A DNA stretch of 64,000 nt, from contig NZ_JAAIII010000001.1 in the NCBI RefSeq assembly GCF_012932425.1, positions 682,001-746,000 of the forward strand, given 5' to 3'. The notes below the pieces were generated by a model. It ran no database searches, was not told where the DNA came from, and was given only the letters and a program-made list of their open reading frames with translations. Source of the DNA: Bifidobacterium oedipodis. GTDB taxonomy: Bacteria > Actinomycetota > Actinomycetes > Actinomycetales > Bifidobacteriaceae. Positions 17,577 through 26,408 of this stretch are shown here, in pieces; position 1 is the stretch's first letter; every line of letters begins with the position of its first letter. Position numbers and translations under genes: made by a program.

Positions 17577-18592
17577 CGTTCCACCTCGTCATTCGATCGT
17601 ATGCCGAGCCATTCAGCCAACGCCGTCACAAGCGCCGTCAGGACCGTGCCGCTGATAAAAGCTGCGGCGAACGCGGCCGCCGGGCCGATGCCGGTCCTGC
17701 CCGACACCACGGTGATGAGCACGGCGCTCAACGCGGTTCCCGCCAACACGCCGGCCACGATCGGGACAACGGCCTCACGCACCCGGCCCGCCCACACCTG
17801 CCTGCCAGTGGCGCCGAACAGCCGCCTGACATGCAGGTCCGCCTTCCTCGCCGTCTCCATCGTCATGACGCACACGCAGGCGCAGACCAACGCCAGTGCC
17901 AGAAACAGCAAGGTGATGCCCACGAAGGAGTCACCGGCGAGGGACGACCGCAACGACTGCTCCTGCGGCCGGGTCACGTCCATGCCGCAGCGCGCGAACA
18001 GGTCCGAGATCTCCCGGAGCCGCTGCGGGTCGCTCGTGTTCACATACACGCTGCCGGGAAACAGGGAGACCGCCCCCAACGGGAGCACATACTGCAGGTT
18101 GCCGCCGACGTTCACCCCCGGAACCCTGACGACACCGCCGACGGAAAACCCGGCGGGCAATAGCGGTGCATCCCCATGCTCACGCCATTGCCCGGCCGAG
18201 AACGACGACTCGATCACACAGGCCACGCGACTGTTCATGTTCCGGCATTCTTGCGGAAGCGCATCGGCCCATCCGATGGAGGACCCCGACGACTGGAACA
18301 CGATCGCCGGCCAACCGTCCCCCACGGAACCCTCCACCAAGGAAATACCATGACCGGAAAGATACTCGGCCAGATCACGAGTCGCCTCAAGACTCTTCCC
18401 GTCGTCGTGCCCGGCATCCGCCGAGGCGGTCAACACCAGTTGCGTCTTCGCATCGGACATGCCCCATTGCGATCCACGCCAATCAAGAACGCTCCAATAC
18501 ACAGCCCACGCAAGAAACGAAGACAACACACCCAACAGCAACGACACCACGACAATGGAGACACGGAACCCATTCGGAGATGACCTACCCAT
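17573..18592 (-). CDS. FtsX/MacB-like ABC permease, first gene of operator-B operon
   Basis: This 339-residue permease has one N-terminal membrane segment (VSIVVVSLLLGVLSSFLAWAV), an external domain of about 180 residues, and three C-terminal segments. The start at 18592 is supported by GGAGGG 6 bases upstream; the frame continues to 18727 but that would run through the operator and promoter. TATGTA at 18684-18679 on the minus strand fits as the -10. Co-translated downstream genes encode a second permease and the ATPase. It is divergent from the regulator gene, so both may share control by the palindrome at 18712-18731. Confidence 0.75.
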   Translation of the reverse strand: MGRSSPNGFRVSIVVVSLLLGVLSSFLAWAVYWSVLDWRGSQWGMSDAKTQLVLTASADAGHDDGKSLEATRDLAEYLSGHGISLVEGSVGDGWPAIVFQSSGSSIGWADALPQECRNMNSRVACVIESSFSAGQWREHGDAPLLPAGFSVGGVVRVPGVNVGGNLQYVLPLGAVSLFPGSVYVNTSDPQRLREISDLFARCGMDVTRPQEQSLRSSLAGDSFVGITLLFLALALVCACVCVMTMETARKADLHVRRLFGATGRQVWAGRVREAVVPIVAGVLAGTALSAVLITVVSGRTGIGPAAAFAAAFISGTVLTALVTALAEWLGIRSNDEVER

Positions 18593-18711
18593 ACGACGCC
18601 CTCCAACTTTGTGCCGGGAACATGACAGCCGTCCTGACGATCGATACCGAAGCGACCGATCCGGCCAGCTCAATGCATTACATACCCCTGCGCATCGCAC
18701 CCGCAACATCA

Positions 18712-18731
18712 TGTCAAGCAAACGCATGACA
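18712..18731 (-). promoter_or_regulatory. Operator B of the five-site regulon
   Basis: The core is identical to site A (TGTCAAGCAAACGCATGACA). The minus-strand -10-like TATGTA lies 27 bases away. The site sits between the divergent permease operon and the response-regulator gene. It is centred roughly 64 bases before the proposed leaderless start of the regulator, so autoregulation is possible. Confidence 0.8.
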
Positions 18732-18772
18732 GCGGTGCCGTTTCATACCGGGGAGCCGATGGCCGCCGGCGG

Positions 18773-18778
18773 TACAGT
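18773..18778 (+). promoter_or_regulatory. -10 box for a leaderless response-regulator transcript
   Basis: TACAGT is followed by exactly seven bases and the ATG at 18786. No Shine-Dalgarno precedes that ATG at good spacing. The same TANNNT-N7-ATG geometry occurs at 38822-38837 and 37629-37644 before two other regulator genes. An in-frame alternative ATG at 18759 has GGGGAG only three bases away. Confidence 0.5.
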
Positions 18779-18785
18779 GGGTGTC

Positions 18786-19484
18786 ATGGGACTTGGGAAC
18801 AAACCGGACGCGGCGAACGCGATCCGCATCGGCGTGTTGGATAATGATCCGTTCGCATTGGATGCGATGTGCGCGATGATCGCGGCCATGACTCGGGATT
18901 TTCACGTCGTGTGGAGCACGGAGTCGCCGGCGGTGGCGATCGAACACTGCCACAACGCGCATACACGGCCGGACGTGCTCGTATTGGACATGGCGTTGGG
19001 TGGCATCACGGGCGCGGACGTGTGCCGGCGCATCCGGCGCAGGACGGGCGAGGTGGGCGTCATCTGCGTCACCTCGTATTCGACGGACGTCTACCGGGAT
19101 GAGGCGATCAAAGCAGGCGCGCAGGGGCTGCTCGCCAAGGAACGACTCAAGACCGACATCGCCGACGCCGTGCGTCAGGCGGCTGCAGGGGAACCGACCG
19201 CCACGCAGGCCGAGGCGGGCTTCAGTGACGCGGCATCGGCGCATGCGCTGCTGTCCAGTACGGTGCCGGCGAAGATGTCCGAGGACATGAAAGACTCATT
19301 GTCGTCTCGTGAGAAGGACATCCTGCGCCTGTACGCGCAGCGCCTCACCACCGACGAGATCGCACAGCGGTTGGGCATTGCCAAGGGCAGCGTGTTCACG
19401 TACGTGCATCGCGCGGCCGACAAGCTCGGCGTGACCAGCCGCAAGGAGGTGCTGGAGGCATGCGCCAGATACGATCTGCTGTAA
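18786..19484 (+). CDS. NarL/LuxR-type response regulator
   Basis: This 232-residue regulator has a receiver domain with acidic residues in VLDNDPFAL and the phospho-acceptor Asp at residue 68 (VLVLDMALG). A Thr/Ser switch (CVTSYS) and a Lys in LLAKERLK complete the receiver. The C-terminal LuxR helix-turn-helix reads LSSREKDILRLYAQRLTTDE then IAQRLGIAKGSVFTYVHRA. It overlaps the kinase gene by 25 bases. It is the obvious candidate to bind the five palindromes of this cluster. The LiaR/VraR-like architecture is often linked to envelope stress or peptide antibiotics. The start is set by leaderless promoter geometry and remains arguable. Confidence 0.9.
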   Translation: MGLGNKPDAANAIRIGVLDNDPFALDAMCAMIAAMTRDFHVVWSTESPAVAIEHCHNAHTRPDVLVLDMALGGITGADVCRRIRRRTGEVGVICVTSYSTDVYRDEAIKAGAQGLLAKERLKTDIADAVRQAAAGEPTATQAEAGFSDAASAHALLSSTVPAKMSEDMKDSLSSREKDILRLYAQRLTTDEIAQRLGIAKGSVFTYVHRAADKLGVTSRKEVLEACARYDLL

Positions 19485-20656
19485 GTCGATTTATTGGACG
19501 GCTGGGCTCGGATAACAGCCATCCGGTCATCGCGGCGTCATGCGTGCTGCTGGCTGCGGCCCTCATCGCGGAATACATGACCCGGGCCGCGACGGATGCC
19601 GCCGCAACGGTGAACGTGCAGCATCTTGCACTGGTCCTGGTGACGCTCGTCGGTCTGCTCGGCAGCATGTTCCGCCCGCAATGGTTCCTGTGGGCGGCGC
19701 TCGTGGCCGGAGAGATACTCATGCTGGCGATGCCGATGATCACACCGCTTGCCGTCATCATCACCTGCACGGGATTCCTCGCCTATCTGGACACCTGGTC
19801 GGGCGCGATCGCCACCGGCATACTGCTCATCTCCACCACGTTCGGCGTCGAACCGAGCAGCGGCCGTCTTCTGGTGGCGACATTGCAGAATCTCGCGTTC
19901 TATTGCTTCCCGCTAGTGACCGGTCTGTTGCTGCACATGATGCGCCAGCGCGATCATGACTCGTATCTGCTGCGTCGCCAGCAGGAACGCGAGGACACGG
20001 CCCGCAATTTGCATGACACCATAAGCAACGACCTCGCCTATCTCATCCTGCGCATCGACCACACCGAGACCAGCGGCATGCCCGCCGGCGAACATGAATA
20101 CCGTCGGCAACTTCGGGAACTGCGCGACGCGGCCGATCGCGCCATGACCCACACGCACGCAGTCATCGACTCACTGGAAACACAGCCAGAACAGCATTCG
20201 CCGCTGGAACCGTCGGAATCGCAAGACGGAACACCAGCACCAATTCCATCTGACGATCCCGTTACCGTACAACAGGCAGAGCTGCAATCCCTAATCGACG
20301 ACGAGGAGACAAAACTCGAATCGCTCGGCTTCACCGGCGACAACCTGCTCGGCGAGTTCCATCATCCGCTCTCCCCCGGCATGATGCGACTGCTCACAGG
20401 ATTGCTGACGGAACTCTACGCGAACATCGCCAAGCACGCCGACCCGGCCGAATGGTACGCCGTCTCCATCGGCTTCGACACTGAAGAACTCCACATCTCC
20501 GTCAGCGACACCACCTCCGAACATGACGGGAAACTTGGATCGGGCAGCGGCCTCAACCGTTACCGCACCATCATCGAAAAAGCCGGCGGCAGCTTCACCA
20601 TCCGCACGGAACAGCGGCACTGGCAGCTGGATGCCGCCATCCCCAACAGGGCATGA
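19460..20656 (+). CDS. Membrane histidine kinase (HisKA_3/NarL-type partner)
   Basis: This 398-residue kinase has five or six closely packed membrane segments in the first ~160 residues and almost no external domain, like intramembrane-sensing kinases. The phospho-accepting histidine is residue 185 in ARNLHDTISNDLAYL. An N-box GLLTELYANIAKHADP and a G-box GSGSGLNRYRTI near the C-terminus show an intact HATPase_c domain. A disordered insert lies between about residues 230 and 280. Overlap with the regulator gene shows co-translation. The short loops suggest it senses the state of a membrane partner, such as one of the ABC systems, rather than a free ligand. Confidence 0.88.
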   Translation: MRQIRSAVSRFIGRLGSDNSHPVIAASCVLLAAALIAEYMTRAATDAAATVNVQHLALVLVTLVGLLGSMFRPQWFLWAALVAGEILMLAMPMITPLAVIITCTGFLAYLDTWSGAIATGILLISTTFGVEPSSGRLLVATLQNLAFYCFPLVTGLLLHMMRQRDHDSYLLRRQQEREDTARNLHDTISNDLAYLILRIDHTETSGMPAGEHEYRRQLRELRDAADRAMTHTHAVIDSLETQPEQHSPLEPSESQDGTPAPIPSDDPVTVQQAELQSLIDDEETKLESLGFTGDNLLGEFHHPLSPGMMRLLTGLLTELYANIAKHADPAEWYAVSIGFDTEELHISVSDTTSEHDGKLGSGSGLNRYRTIIEKAGGSFTIRTEQRHWQLDAAIPNRA

Positions 20657-20682
20657 ACCATCGGCAGGTTCAGCAACTTGGG

Positions 20683-20958
20683 TTACAGAAGCATAATCAC
20701 CAACGCAATAGCCGCCAAACCCGCAGCTACACCAATCCCTATCGCAAGGAGAGGCTTTTGTCGAGCATTGCTTTTCACAGCGGCAAGTAACGACATGACC
20801 AGTAGTAACACTCCGACGGCTCGGCAGAGCAGACTCAAGACGTCTCCCGGGATCGCAAACGCGAGAGCCTGCAATGCTATGGATGCGCACAGCAGGATAA
20901 CGACCAATCGTCTGGCGTTGCCGTCTTGTACCGACGTGTTAGGAGTGGACTTTCCCAT
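20683..20958 (-). CDS. Small membrane protein under operator C
   Basis: This 91-residue protein has three hydrophobic segments and no family I recognise. The start at 20958 (MGKSTPNTSV) is favoured over an ATG at 21009, because GGAAG lies upstream of it and the proposed -10 (21009-21004) would fall on top of the longer start. It is the only gene behind operator C and converges on the kinase gene. A stand-alone two-component-controlled membrane protein beside ABC exporters could be an immunity or accessory protein. Confidence 0.6.
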   Translation of the reverse strand: MGKSTPNTSVQDGNARRLVVILLCASIALQALAFAIPGDVLSLLCRAVGVLLLVMSLLAAVKSNARQKPLLAIGIGVAAGLAAIALVIMLL

Positions 20959-21037
20959 TGCGATCACTTCCCTTCGTTGGGACTCGGTTCTCTTGCGATT
21001 TCCATTCAATCAGGGAACGGCCGACAGCACAACATCA

Positions 21038-21057
21038 TGTCAAGCGATCGCATGACA
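21038..21057 (-). promoter_or_regulatory. Operator C of the five-site regulon
   Basis: TGTCAAGCGATCGCATGACA differs from sites A and B only in the central spacer. TTGAAT at 21009-21004 (minus strand) lies 28 bases downstream and is the best -10 candidate. The flanking CAACATCA on the gene side is shared with site B. It controls the 91-residue membrane protein. Confidence 0.78.
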
Positions 21058-21097
21058 GGAATCTTCGTAGACATAGGCAGATTCCTTCTGCATGGTT

Positions 21098-21883
21098 TTA
21101 GACGTCCCTTTGCGTCTGGGCCGTGCATGCGGCGATGACCGCGATGATGACGTATGCCAATGCGATCAGCCCGCTCAGCGTCGGATTCATGCCGGGAGAC
21201 TTGTCCAGTATGGCGGTGCCGGCGATAGAAGGCAGCCACTCGTGCAATGTCTGAGGGTTCGGCAGGTTCGCTGCGATGATGGGCAGCAGATAGTACAAGG
21301 CGATGTAGGCGATCGCGCCCTTGCCAGTCGAATTGAAGGCCACGCACAGTGAGGCGGCGACAAGCATGCGCCCTGTAAGTATCAGCGCCACGGGGAGGCA
21401 GAGGAGCAACGATACGGACAGCGGCGCGGGCCATGCCTGCGCCGGTACGACGGAGCCGAGGATGAGACGGGAAGCGCCGGTCGCGGCAAGCCCTCCGACT
21501 ATAGATGCAAGGAAACCGGCGGCGACGATGGCGGTACACAGGATCAGGAACAGTCGCGTCCGTTTCGGTTCGCTCAGGAACAATGGCATGGCCGTGGCCG
21601 TGTTGATCAGGACGCGGACGGATAGCAGCGCCGCGATGATCGCCACGGGTTCGCTCATGGGCATGACCGCCCCGGCGATGCTTGGCCCCAATCCCGTGAG
21701 CGTGGCAAGGCCATCGAGTCTGGAATCGGAGGAGAACATGAGCCGGACGGAGGCGCTGGTCAATGCGGCGAACGCGGTGAACGCCACCGGCAGCCCGGCC
21801 CATGCCATGAGCGGCGCAGGGCGGCATACCACGTAACGCATGAGCAGTATCATGCGTCGCAAACACTGTCCGCACCCGTTCAT
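21098..21883 (-). CDS. ABC-2-like membrane permease
   Basis: This 261-residue protein is almost entirely hydrophobic, with about six membrane segments and no large soluble domain, typical of ABC-2-type permeases. The ATG at 21883 was chosen because AGGAAGG lies upstream and it overlaps the ATPase stop by four bases (ATGA). It is the last gene of the operon from operator D: membrane protein, ATPase, permease. ABC-2 partners of this kind often export or detoxify peptide antibiotics, but the substrate cannot be told from sequence. Confidence 0.78.
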   Translation of the reverse strand: MNGCGQCLRRMILLMRYVVCRPAPLMAWAGLPVAFTAFAALTSASVRLMFSSDSRLDGLATLTGLGPSIAGAVMPMSEPVAIIAALLSVRVLINTATAMPLFLSEPKRTRLFLILCTAIVAAGFLASIVGGLAATGASRLILGSVVPAQAWPAPLSVSLLLCLPVALILTGRMLVAASLCVAFNSTGKGAIAYIALYYLLPIIAANLPNPQTLHEWLPSIAGTAILDKSPGMNPTLSGLIALAYVIIAVIAACTAQTQRDV

Positions 21884-22821
21884 GATGTGCCTTCCTTTTC
21901 CGACGACCGGCAAATCATGCCAATCATCACATCGCGCAGCGTCGGCTCGACGTGGTCGAGTCGAACCAGTGGAACGTCGTGTCTGGCCGAGACGGAGAAC
22001 ACGTCGGCCGCATCCATCCGTCGGGCCAAATACAGGCCATTCTCCAAGGAGCGAACGTCGGCTCCCATCGCGGTCAGATCATCCAGCACCAGGGCTTTTC
22101 CGGTTTCGTTCACATCGGGAGCGAACCGGAACACGGTTCCCGACTCGCCACCACCATTGGCAATGACCTGTTCGAGTGGACCGTAGGCCATCTGCCTGCC
22201 GTGCATGATGATCAGCACGTGAGTGGCCATGCGTTGCAGTTCGTCGATCTCATGGGCGGCCAGAATAACAGTCCTGCCGGCAGAGGCCCATCGTTGCAGC
22301 AAATCGTGCAGCCAGAGCCTGCCGGCGATGTCCAGTCCGTTGAACGGCTCGTCCAACACGATGATCGGCGCGTCGGCGAGCATCGCCCCGGCCACTCCCA
22401 ACCGTTGGCGCATGCCCGTGGAATACCCCTTGATCCGGGCCTTCGGCCAGCGATCCAATCCGCAATCGTGCATCACGCGGCGCACACGACGACGCACGTC
22501 GGGCAATCCCATCATGCCGGCCATGAACGTCAGATACTCGCCGCCCGTCATCGACTCGTCACCCAGACGCCCACCCAGAAACACGCCCACATGCAATCCG
22601 GGCTGTTCCAGCAGCCGGTACGGGCGTTCCATAATCAACGCTCGGCCCTGACTGGGAGCGGACAGGCCGAGCACCATGCGCAGCGTGGTGGACTTGCCCG
22701 CACCATTCGACCCGGCCACCGCCAGCACCTGACCCGGCCAAGCCTCGAAATCGATCGGACCTACCGTCGGACCGGACGCATACCGTTTGACCAAACCACG
22801 GGCCTCGACCGCGGCGTTCAT
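21880..22821 (-). CDS. ABC transporter ATPase (BcrA/CcmA-like)
   Basis: This 313-residue ATPase has Walker A GSNGAGKST, signature YSTGMRQRLGVAGA, Walker B IIVLDEPFNGLD and H-loop LAAHEIDEL. The YSTGMRQR form and the ~80-residue C-terminal extension are usual in the BcrA/DrrA group that pairs with ABC-2 permeases. It overlaps both neighbouring genes by four bases. Motifs are complete, so an active transporter is expected. Confidence 0.88.
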   Translation of the reverse strand: MNAAVEARGLVKRYASGPTVGPIDFEAWPGQVLAVAGSNGAGKSTTLRMVLGLSAPSQGRALIMERPYRLLEQPGLHVGVFLGGRLGDESMTGGEYLTFMAGMMGLPDVRRRVRRVMHDCGLDRWPKARIKGYSTGMRQRLGVAGAMLADAPIIVLDEPFNGLDIAGRLWLHDLLQRWASAGRTVILAAHEIDELQRMATHVLIIMHGRQMAYGPLEQVIANGGGESGTVFRFAPDVNETGKALVLDDLTAMGADVRSLENGLYLARRMDAADVFSVSARHDVPLVRLDHVEPTLRDVMIGMICRSSEKEGTS

Positions 22822-23342
22822 GAGAAAACCTCGTCGTGACGAACCGTCGGCTCCGAATCTTGCACATCCGCCTCGTCGTCGGCCATCCCATCGTCGTCAA
22901 CGGTATCCGGTTCCGCCGGCTTCTCCTCCAAACGGACGACCCCCTTACGCTGGTCCATCACCTCATGCACCAGATAAACCACGAACGGCACATACAACAG
23001 ACTGCACACCATCGTCACGATCATCCACGCGAACTGGCGACGAGCCCACTGCCGATACGCCGACACCAGCCAGGCCGCCGAACACGACCACTGGAACACC
23101 GTCACCTGCACGGCGGCGGGCGGCGCGGACGGCACTCCAGCCAACAGGTTCGAGAACACCTCCCGCGCATACCCGCCATACGAAGGCAACGCCACGACCT
23201 CCGCGACTCCCAGCCATGCGATCAGCACGCCGGCCAACACCAGATACCACCAATGCAACGTCGCCCGCCGGCCACTGGCGATACGCCACTTGACGCCCTC
23301 GAACCAGACTGAAAGCCTGACCGATATCGTGCGACCATCCAT
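22818..23342 (-). CDS. Membrane protein, first gene of operator-D operon
   Basis: This 174-residue protein has about three membrane segments between residues 30 and 125 and a highly acidic tail (VDDDGMADDEADVQ). I do not recognise a family. AAGGGGA precedes the ATG at 23342, and TATAGA at 23380-23375 (minus strand) is a good -10. Co-translation with the ATPase suggests it is a subunit of that transporter or its membrane regulator. Confidence 0.65.
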   Translation of the reverse strand: MDGRTISVRLSVWFEGVKWRIASGRRATLHWWYLVLAGVLIAWLGVAEVVALPSYGGYAREVFSNLLAGVPSAPPAAVQVTVFQWSCSAAWLVSAYRQWARRQFAWMIVTMVCSLLYVPFVVYLVHEVMDQRKGVVRLEEKPAEPDTVDDDGMADDEADVQDSEPTVRHDEVFS

Positions 23343-23409
23343 GACGAATCCCCTTCGACAACCTAATACATCGATCTATAGCATCGCCATGCCAGACGGG
23401 ACAACATGC

Positions 23410-23429
23410 TGTCAAGCAATCGCATGACA
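23410..23429 (-). promoter_or_regulatory. Operator D of the five-site regulon
   Basis: TGTCAAGCAATCGCATGACA lies 29 bases upstream of the strong minus-strand -10 TATAGA (23380-23375). The stretch from the -10 to the ribosome site (TCGA...TTGTCGAAGGGGATTC) is closely related to the same stretch behind site E, so the two promoters are probably duplicates. Confidence 0.82.
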
Positions 23430-23480
23430 TCAATCCCAATCGCGGAACTTGCTCATGCGATATCCCCTTGTGCCGGCACA

Positions 23481-24143
23481 TTACAGTTGGATGGTGCCGT
23501 CACAAGCGTTGGCGACGTGGTCGGAGTGGGTGGCGATGATGACGACGCCGCCGTGCTCGGCCATGTCGCGCAGGGTGTGGATGACCATGTCGGCGTTGTC
23601 GTGGTCGAGGGCGCCGGTGGGTTCGTCGGCGAGTATTATCGCTGGGTTTTTCACGATAAGACGTGCCAGCGCCACTCTTTGCTGCTCGCCTCCGGAAAGC
23701 TGGTAGACCGGCTCCTTTTCGCGGTCGGCCAGGCCGACTTGCCGCAGGGCTTGGGATATGGCGGTTCTCCTTGCTTGCGCCGAACGGTGAAGCAGGGCGA
23801 CGTTCAGGTTCTCCTCGATGGTGGCGTTGTCGATGAGCGCGTAATCCTGGAACAGATAGCCGAGCGTCTTTTCCCGGAACAGGCGCGTGGCGCGGGAACG
23901 GTATCGGGTGATATCTCGCCCGTTGACCTCGATCACGCCATTGTCCGGTTTCTCCAGTAGTCCGATGCAGTTCAGCAGGGTGCTTTTCCCTGATCCCGAT
24001 GGTCCGGTGAGGGCAATCATCTGTTTCGGACGGACCGAGAACGTGAGATCCTTCCACAGCAGGTGGCTGCCGAAGGATTTGGAGAGATCCCTGATGTCGA
24101 GCCGCGTTGTGGACGGCGTGTGATCGGATGGTGCGGTGGTCAT
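23481..24143 (-). CDS. ABC ATPase of bacteriocin-export type
   Basis: This 220-residue ATPase is of the lactococcin-972/bacteriocin ABC type. Walker A is GPSGSGKST, the Q-loop is in LGYLFQDYALI, the signature is [14 protein letters not shown], Walker B is [12 protein letters not shown] and the H-loop is IATHSDHVA. It lies three bases after the large membrane protein and forms a two-gene operon with it. All catalytic motifs are present. I see no lactococcin-972-like peptide gene next to it. Confidence 0.88.
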   Translation of the reverse strand: MTTAPSDHTPSTTRLDIRDLSKSFGSHLLWKDLTFSVRPKQMIALTGPSGSGKSTLLNCIGLLEKPDNGVIEVNGRDITRYRSRATRLFREKTLGYLFQDYALIDNATIEENLNVALLHRSAQARRTAISQALRQVGLADREKEPVYQLSGGEQQRVALARLIVKNPAIILADEPTGALDHDNADMVIHTLRDMAEHGGVVIIATHSDHVANACDGTIQL

Positions 24144-24146
24144 CGG

Positions 24147-26210
24147 TTACTCCTCCCGGGTGTGGGCCTGGACGTTTCTGCGCACGTATATGGCGGTGGA
24201 CAGCATGCAGACCGCGAAACTCGTCACGGCGATGAGCATGGCAAGGAGCGGCTGGTATCCGTCGAGCAGCGACGGATCGTTCTGGGCGTATGAGACTACG
24301 GTCCGCCCGGCGGCCCGAACGGCCTGCGCCGCGAACCATACGCACGGGGCGGCCATCAGCGCCGATTCGACCATGACCAGACTCAGATGGGTTCTCGTGA
24401 AGGACCATCCGTGAATGTAGCGGGCGAAGATGGTCTGGGCGCGTTCACGGACCCTGATCTGGGCGATGGCCACGGCCGAGGCGATAAGGACGATGACGGA
24501 CATCGCGACGTTGTATACGTGGACGATCAGGTCCGACCTGAGCTGCGCGTAATGCGCTGCGGCGCTTTGCCCGGCATCGTTCACGGCGAAGATGAAGTCC
24601 TTCAAGCCGGCCTGTCGCGAGGAGACGAGCGCGTATCGTGTGCTTTCCAGCAGCGCGTCGCCCTGGCTGGCATACGCGGCGTAATCGTCGGCGGACAACA
24701 GTCCGCTATCATTGTCGGCCACGACGAGCAGCGCGTCGTCGAACAGGGCCGGGGTGTCGGGCAGGGCGGATCCGTAGCCGAACAGCTGCTGGCCCCTGTC
24801 GCCGCGCACGTAATCGATCTCGGGGACGGCGATGCCGCGGGCGGATGTCCGGGATTGCACCCAGCTGCCGATCGCATTCTCGTATGTTTTCGTGGTCGCC
24901 GCATCCGCGGCATACGGTATCACCACCGTGACACCGTCGCCGCCGGCCGTCATGCGATGCCCGTCATCGTCTTTGACCGTCTGGTGCCGCAAATAGTTGC
25001 CGTTGACCAGCAGCACCGTGCCTGATACCGTTTGCCCGTCGTCCGCCGGGGATGCCATGAACCGAAGATCGTCTTCATGGGCCAGGACCATCCGTCCTTC
25101 GTCCTCGGCCCGTTCCAGCCATTCACCGGTTTTGCGGCTGTATTCGTCCTGTTCCTCCGGCGACAAGTTCGGATTGAGATGCACCTGTGCAACCCCGCCA
25201 GCGTCCCGCCATGCCTCCTGGGCCTGATACTGGTTGTGCAGGTCGCCCAGGGCCGTGAAGAGAAGGGTCACCGCCCATATGGTGATGAACACGGCCGGCA
25301 CGCGGACGCAATACACCATGATGGAAGGCAGCCTGCGGGGCAGCCGCCCCTTGACCGCGGACAGCAACGGTTCCGCGGATGCGATCGCGAAACCCACGCC
25401 ATAGGCGGCCGCCATGACCACACATACGGCCAGGAAGATCACGGCCGACAGCATACCGAACAAACTCCACTGGGCCCCGTGGTTGTACGCCATCACCGGC
25501 CCACATACGACAGTGGCCACGACGCACATTCCCAGCAGGCAGGCGGCCGCATTGGCCTTGACATCCCGCCCCATCAACACCAGCGGACCCGCCCCGTGGA
25601 GCCTCTGTACGGCGTATCCCTTCGCGTTCATCAAGGAGAAACCGCCCGCGAGCGTCGCGCACAGCAGCAGCGCGACGACCAAACTCACCCCGACGGGCCT
25701 GCCGATGACCCATTGCGCATACGAGCCGAGGAAGCTCGTCTTGACCAGAACGCTGTACCCCTGATCTCGCAGTTCACGCTGCATGTCTACCGCCGACGTG
25801 GCCGACCCGTCGAACACGTAGTACGTGCCACGGGGATCGGAGCCGGCCAAGTCGCCCATCCGGCCGACCGTGGTCCGCATCGAGGTATTGAACGACGGAT
25901 AACCATGATTGATCCATGACGCGGCCCCGCCAGCAGGATTGCCCACGGCGACATATACATGCCTGGCCCCGCCGGGGTCCTGCACATCGGCGACATTCTT
26001 GGCGATATTGACCCTGTTCGCCTGCGCCACCTCGGATATCACGTCGATCGTCTCCTCGCTCCTGACCCGAGGGGACGACCCAGACACCTGCACGGTGGCC
26101 CGCACCGCAAGAGGCGCCGACAAATCCAACGCATTCAGGATCAGAAACGATCCCAGGACCGCGACGAAAGCCGCAATCCACAACGCAAGACGAATGGAAC
26201 CACTCCGCAT
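24147..26210 (-). CDS. Bacteriocin-associated integral membrane protein (DUF1430-like)
   Basis: This 687-residue protein has one N-terminal membrane segment (LALWIAAFVAVLGSFLILNAL), an extracytoplasmic region, a central group of about four segments (residues ~170-320), a second large external region, and three terminal segments. That double FtsX-like layout and the adjacent ATPase match the bacteriocin-associated membrane protein family linked to lactococcin 972. It is the first gene behind operator E. The most likely role is export of, or immunity to, a peptide. Family assignment is from architecture and context, not a search. Confidence 0.72.
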   Translation of the reverse strand: MRSGSIRLALWIAAFVAVLGSFLILNALDLSAPLAVRATVQVSGSSPRVRSEETIDVISEVAQANRVNIAKNVADVQDPGGARHVYVAVGNPAGGAASWINHGYPSFNTSMRTTVGRMGDLAGSDPRGTYYVFDGSATSAVDMQRELRDQGYSVLVKTSFLGSYAQWVIGRPVGVSLVVALLLCATLAGGFSLMNAKGYAVQRLHGAGPLVLMGRDVKANAAACLLGMCVVATVVCGPVMAYNHGAQWSLFGMLSAVIFLAVCVVMAAAYGVGFAIASAEPLLSAVKGRLPRRLPSIMVYCVRVPAVFITIWAVTLLFTALGDLHNQYQAQEAWRDAGGVAQVHLNPNLSPEEQDEYSRKTGEWLERAEDEGRMVLAHEDDLRFMASPADDGQTVSGTVLLVNGNYLRHQTVKDDDGHRMTAGGDGVTVVIPYAADAATTKTYENAIGSWVQSRTSARGIAVPEIDYVRGDRGQQLFGYGSALPDTPALFDDALLVVADNDSGLLSADDYAAYASQGDALLESTRYALVSSRQAGLKDFIFAVNDAGQSAAAHYAQLRSDLIVHVYNVAMSVIVLIASAVAIAQIRVRERAQTIFARYIHGWSFTRTHLSLVMVESALMAAPCVWFAAQAVRAAGRTVVSYAQNDPSLLDGYQPLLAMLIAVTSFAVCMLSTAIYVRRNVQAHTREE

Positions 26211-26312
26211 AGCCCCTCCCCCTTTCTAGAAACGTTTGGATAAGATGAATCCCCTTCGACAATCATGTGATAAGTCGATATATAGCGCCGTCACGTAAGC
26301 CGGACAACATGC

Positions 26313-26332
26313 TGTCATGCAATCGCATGACA
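26313..26332 (-). promoter_or_regulatory. Operator E of the five-site regulon
   Basis: TGTCATGCAATCGCATGACA is the most symmetrical core: both half-sites are TGTCATGC. A strong minus-strand -10 TATATA (26284-26279) lies 28 bases downstream. It controls the DUF1430-like protein and ATPase. The remaining non-coding bases between 26333 and 26408 show nothing supportable. Confidence 0.82.
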
Positions 26333-26408
26333 GCCGTATAGTCTCATCGTCCGTCAGTCTGCGTTTCTACGCTTGTGATCTTGCGGCATAACTGCCAGCG
26401 AAGGTTCT

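Noticed and set aside
18593..18727. Longer N-terminus for the first permease
   Set aside because: It would translate through operator B and the -10 box. GGAGGG at the proper distance supports 18592.
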